Origin: Fluviicola sp.
GTDB lineage: Bacteria > Bacteroidota > Bacteroidia > Flavobacteriales_D > Crocinitomicaceae
DNA: 64,000 nucleotides
NCBI GenBank assembly: GCA_017983675.1
Contig: JAGOAZ010000001.1
Span: 193,968 to 257,967, forward strand
Direction of reading: 5' to 3'
The position numbers and the translations under genes were made by a program. This document shows, piece after piece, positions 61,986 to 64,000 of this stretch (its first letter is position 1; each line of letters starts with the position of its first letter). The notes beneath the pieces were generated by a model that was given only the letters and a program-made list of their open reading frames with translations, was not told the DNA's origin and searched no databases.

Positions 61986-63245
61986 ATGTTTGCTTTAGTT
62001 GATTGCAATAACTTTTACGCTTCCTGTGAACGGGTATTTCGACCAGATTTACGCGGTAAACCGATTGCTGTGCTGTCGAATAACGATGGGTGTGTCATTG
62101 CGCGCAGTAACGAAGCAAAAGCTTTAGGTATTCCAATGGGTGCGCCTGCTTTTGAGTACGAAAAACTATTCAAACAACACCAGATTCACGTGTTCTCCGC
62201 TAATTTTGCACTGTATGGCGACTTGAGTAACCGTGTGATGACCTTGCTTGGCGAATTTTCTCCCGAAATCGAAGTGTACAGCATCGACGAAGCGTTTTTG
62301 AAGTTAACCGGTTTCGAGTATTTCGATTTACAACAGTACGGCGATGACATGTTGCAACGTGTGACCAAAGGAACAGGTATTCCCATCAGTGTCGGAATTG
62401 CTCCCACCAAGTCACTGGCAAAAATCGCCAACAAAATCGCGAAGAAATATCCCCAACAAACCAAGGGAACCTACCTCATTGACACCGAAGAAAAGCGCAT
62501 CAAAGCCTTGAAATGGTTGCCCATTGAAGATGTTTGGGGAGTGGGGCGGAAGCATGCACAACGCTTGCGGAACCAAGGAGTCAAAACTGCTTTTGATTTT
62601 ACGCAATTGTCGAATGCATGGGTGCAAAAGGAAATGAGCATCGTTGGTCTGCGCTTGAAACGCGATCTGGAAGGTTTACCGACCTTGGATTTAGAAGAAA
62701 TAAAAGACAAAAAGAACATCGCGACAACGCGCTCGTTTGAAAAAAGCATCGCTGATTTGGCTGGCTTGCAAGAACGTGTCGCGACCTTTGCCGTTTCGTG
62801 TGCCGAAAAATTGCGCAAGCAAAAAAGTTGCTGCAAAGCGCTCTCAGTTTTCATTCATACCAACGGTTTTCGGCAAGATCAACCGCAATATGCAAAGAAC
62901 ATCGTTTTGAAATTGCCGTTTGCTACGAATTCGAGTTTGGAATTGGCGCATTATGCCAATAAAGCTTTGGAACACATTTATCAAAAAGGTTTTCACTACA
63001 AAAAAGCTGGTGTTATTTTATTGGAAATCGTTCCACAAGACACCGTTCAGATTTCCTTGTTTGAAAACAGTAATCCCCGACATGCTTCTTTGATGCGCGC
63101 AGTCGATGTGTTGAACCAGCGTTTTGGTCAACAAAAAATTCGCTTGGCCATTCAAGATCGAAAACGCGTGTGGAAAATGAAACAAGAACGTTTATCACCA
63201 AGGTATACCACTAATTTGACGGATATTATTACGATAAAGGCTTAG
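61986..63245 (+). CDS. umuC: Y-family DNA polymerase V catalytic subunit
   Basis: Start taken at the ATG at 61986, where the conserved N-terminus begins (MFALVDCNNFYASCERVFRP); the frame is open 30 codons earlier inside the umuD 3' end. About 419 residues. Catalytic motifs: LVDCNNFYASCE, VLSNNDGCVIARSNEAKALG and VYSIDEAFLKLTGF. The little-finger region and the UmuC-specific C-terminus (QISLFENSNPRHASLMRAVD) are present. It performs translesion synthesis with UmuD'. Fully intact. Confidence 0.93.
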   Translation: MFALVDCNNFYASCERVFRPDLRGKPIAVLSNNDGCVIARSNEAKALGIPMGAPAFEYEKLFKQHQIHVFSANFALYGDLSNRVMTLLGEFSPEIEVYSIDEAFLKLTGFEYFDLQQYGDDMLQRVTKGTGIPISVGIAPTKSLAKIANKIAKKYPQQTKGTYLIDTEEKRIKALKWLPIEDVWGVGRKHAQRLRNQGVKTAFDFTQLSNAWVQKEMSIVGLRLKRDLEGLPTLDLEEIKDKKNIATTRSFEKSIADLAGLQERVATFAVSCAEKLRKQKSCCKALSVFIHTNGFRQDQPQYAKNIVLKLPFATNSSLELAHYANKALEHIYQKGFHYKKAGVILLEIVPQDTVQISLFENSNPRHASLMRAVDVLNQRFGQQKIRLAIQDRKRVWKMKQERLSPRYTTNLTDIITIKA

Positions 63246-63276
63246 GTTCAAAGGGAAGTGCACGAATGAAAAAAGT

Positions 63277-63302
63277 ACGTAATAAAGTAATATTACGTTT
63301 TT
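63277..63302 (+). terminator. Terminator of umuDC
   Basis: ACGTAATA (63277-63284) pairs with TATTACGT (63291-63298), then five T residues. About 35 bases after the umuC stop codon. Confidence 0.65.
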
Positions 63303-63304
63303 CC

Positions 63305-63326
63305 AATTTTGGAAATTTCCAAAATT
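63305..63326. promoter_or_regulatory. 22-bp perfect palindrome before the SRAP gene
   Basis: The region is symmetrical around 63315/63316, with half-site AATTTTGGAAA. It lies in the gap between umuC and the SRAP gene and may be an operator or part of a terminator pair; no T-run follows. Confidence 0.4.
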
Positions 63327-63439
63327 AGTCCATGTCAACTCAATGAAAAAGGTGGAATCAAGATACTTTTTGTTTCTCATTAAAATTCTCATTAATATTA
63401 ACCAAGTGATTTCATCAGTAATGACTAAAACAAAAGAAC

Positions 63440-64000
63440 ATGTGTTTCCACTCCAAGCAATCGGCTGACGCACAACAACTGAAAAAGCGTTACAAAGCAA
63501 GTTTCCCCCAGGAATTAGCTTTCCAACCAAGTGACGAGGTGAATGGCTTTACACATCCGCTTTGTCCCATTATTACAAATATCGATCCGACAACGATCCA
63601 ACTCGCTTCCTGGGGACTGATTCCCGCTTGGGCAAAAGACACCGCAATACAAAACAGCACCTTAAATGCCAAAATAGAAACTCTTCATGAGAAACCATCG
63701 TTTCAAGCTGTGGTGCACCAACGTTGTTTGATTCCAGCAACTGGTTTTTACGAATGGCAATGGTTGGACAGTAAGGGAAAACACAAAGAAAAGCACTTGA
63801 TTACCTGCGCTGCGACCGAAATTTTTTCGTTTGCAGGACTCTGGAGTAACTGGATTGATCCAACGACAGGAATCATGCAGGAATCCTTTACAATATTGAC
63901 AACGGAAGCCAATGACTTAATGGCGACCATCCACAATTCAGCTAAGCGCATGCCCATCATCATTACACCCTCAGCAGAGGAGGAATGGTTATTGGGAACA
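63440..64000 (+). CDS. SRAP-domain protein (YedK/HMCES type), 3' end outside window
   Basis: The frame runs off the window after about 187 residues. The N-terminus MCFHSKQSADA has the catalytic Cys2 needed for DNA-protein crosslinking at abasic sites. Other SRAP hallmarks are WGLIPAWAKD, the Asn of LNAKIETL, FYEWQWLD with the catalytic Glu, FSFAGLWSNW, and the His of IHNSAKRMP. This family shields abasic sites in single-stranded DNA and was first named SOS-response-associated. Its place downstream of umuDC fits a DNA-damage cassette. Confidence 0.92.
   Translation, partial: MCFHSKQSADAQQLKKRYKASFPQELAFQPSDEVNGFTHPLCPIITNIDPTTIQLASWGLIPAWAKDTAIQNSTLNAKIETLHEKPSFQAVVHQRCLIPATGFYEWQWLDSKGKHKEKHLITCAATEIFSFAGLWSNWIDPTTGIMQESFTILTTEANDLMATIHNSAKRMPIIITPSAEEEWLLGT

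Overview
The window reads as an AT-rich chromosome segment of a Bacteroidota bacterium, most likely order Flavobacteriales. A Crocinitomicaceae/Fluviicola-like host is my inference and was not tested. The evidence is TANNTTTG-type -7 promoter elements, weak Shine-Dalgarno sequences, several secreted proteins with type IX secretion (T9SS) C-terminal sorting domains, a SusC/FecA-style receptor with an N-terminal carboxypeptidase-like domain, and a remnant of a flavobacterial proton-pumping rhodopsin next to a lycopene cyclase remnant.

Layout. 1-2.4 kb: end of a mobile or phage-like element (HTH replication-type protein, DnaC-like ATPase, amidase). 2.7-6.9 kb: a restriction-enzyme fragment followed by a compact, unrecognised operon (small protein, frameshifted protein, membrane protein, HEPN-motif protein) that looks like an uncharacterised defence module. 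6.9-15.2 kb: secreted proteins, including a T9SS subtilase and outer-membrane barrels. 15.4-17.9 kb: a two-component operon. 18.1-20.9 kb: a CBASS anti-phage operon (CD-NTase, E2-like protein, HNH-SAVED nuclease). 20.9-24.1 kb: a decayed hsdR fragment, a 1.4 kb gene-poor structured region and a four-gene minus-strand operon of a second mobile element. 24.5-25.8 kb: a nucleotidyltransferase toxin-antitoxin pair with palindromic operators. 25.9-27.5 kb: two copies of a candidate structured RNA, then a satellite of about 168-bp repeats. 27.6-38.6 kb: a type I restriction-modification locus (hsdM, hsdS, hsdR) interrupted by two unknown gene pairs and followed by an Mrr-like nuclease and a truncated ATP-binding-protein gene.

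38.7-47.3 kb: a collagen-like surface protein, T9SS proteins, and a deletion scar joining a lycopene cyclase 5' end to a rhodopsin 3' end. 47.5-54.2 kb: an iron-type uptake cluster (outer-membrane protein, Rieske protein, imelysin-like lipoprotein, di-haem cytochrome, TonB-dependent receptor) with the same palindromic operator at both promoters. 54.3-61.2 kb: kbl, a membrane glycosyltransferase, a ParE-type toxin-antitoxin pair, an ABC transporter, a GNAT acetyltransferase and a membrane protein. 61.4-64 kb: a DNA-damage cassette, umuD-umuC plus an SRAP-domain gene cut by the window end.

Themes. Roughly 1-38 kb is a defence and mobile-DNA island in which restriction genes are repeatedly broken, interrupted or carry short palindromic insertions. 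A hairpin family with a near-constant loop (CTGAGGC-N-CTCGAAG) and variable stems sits in frame in three restriction-modification genes. The best candidates for undescribed biology are the 3.3-6.9 kb operon, the two-gene cassette between hsdS and hsdR (flanked by a copy of the hsdR 5' end), the constant-loop hairpins, and the paired structured RNAs at 25.97 and 26.30 kb.
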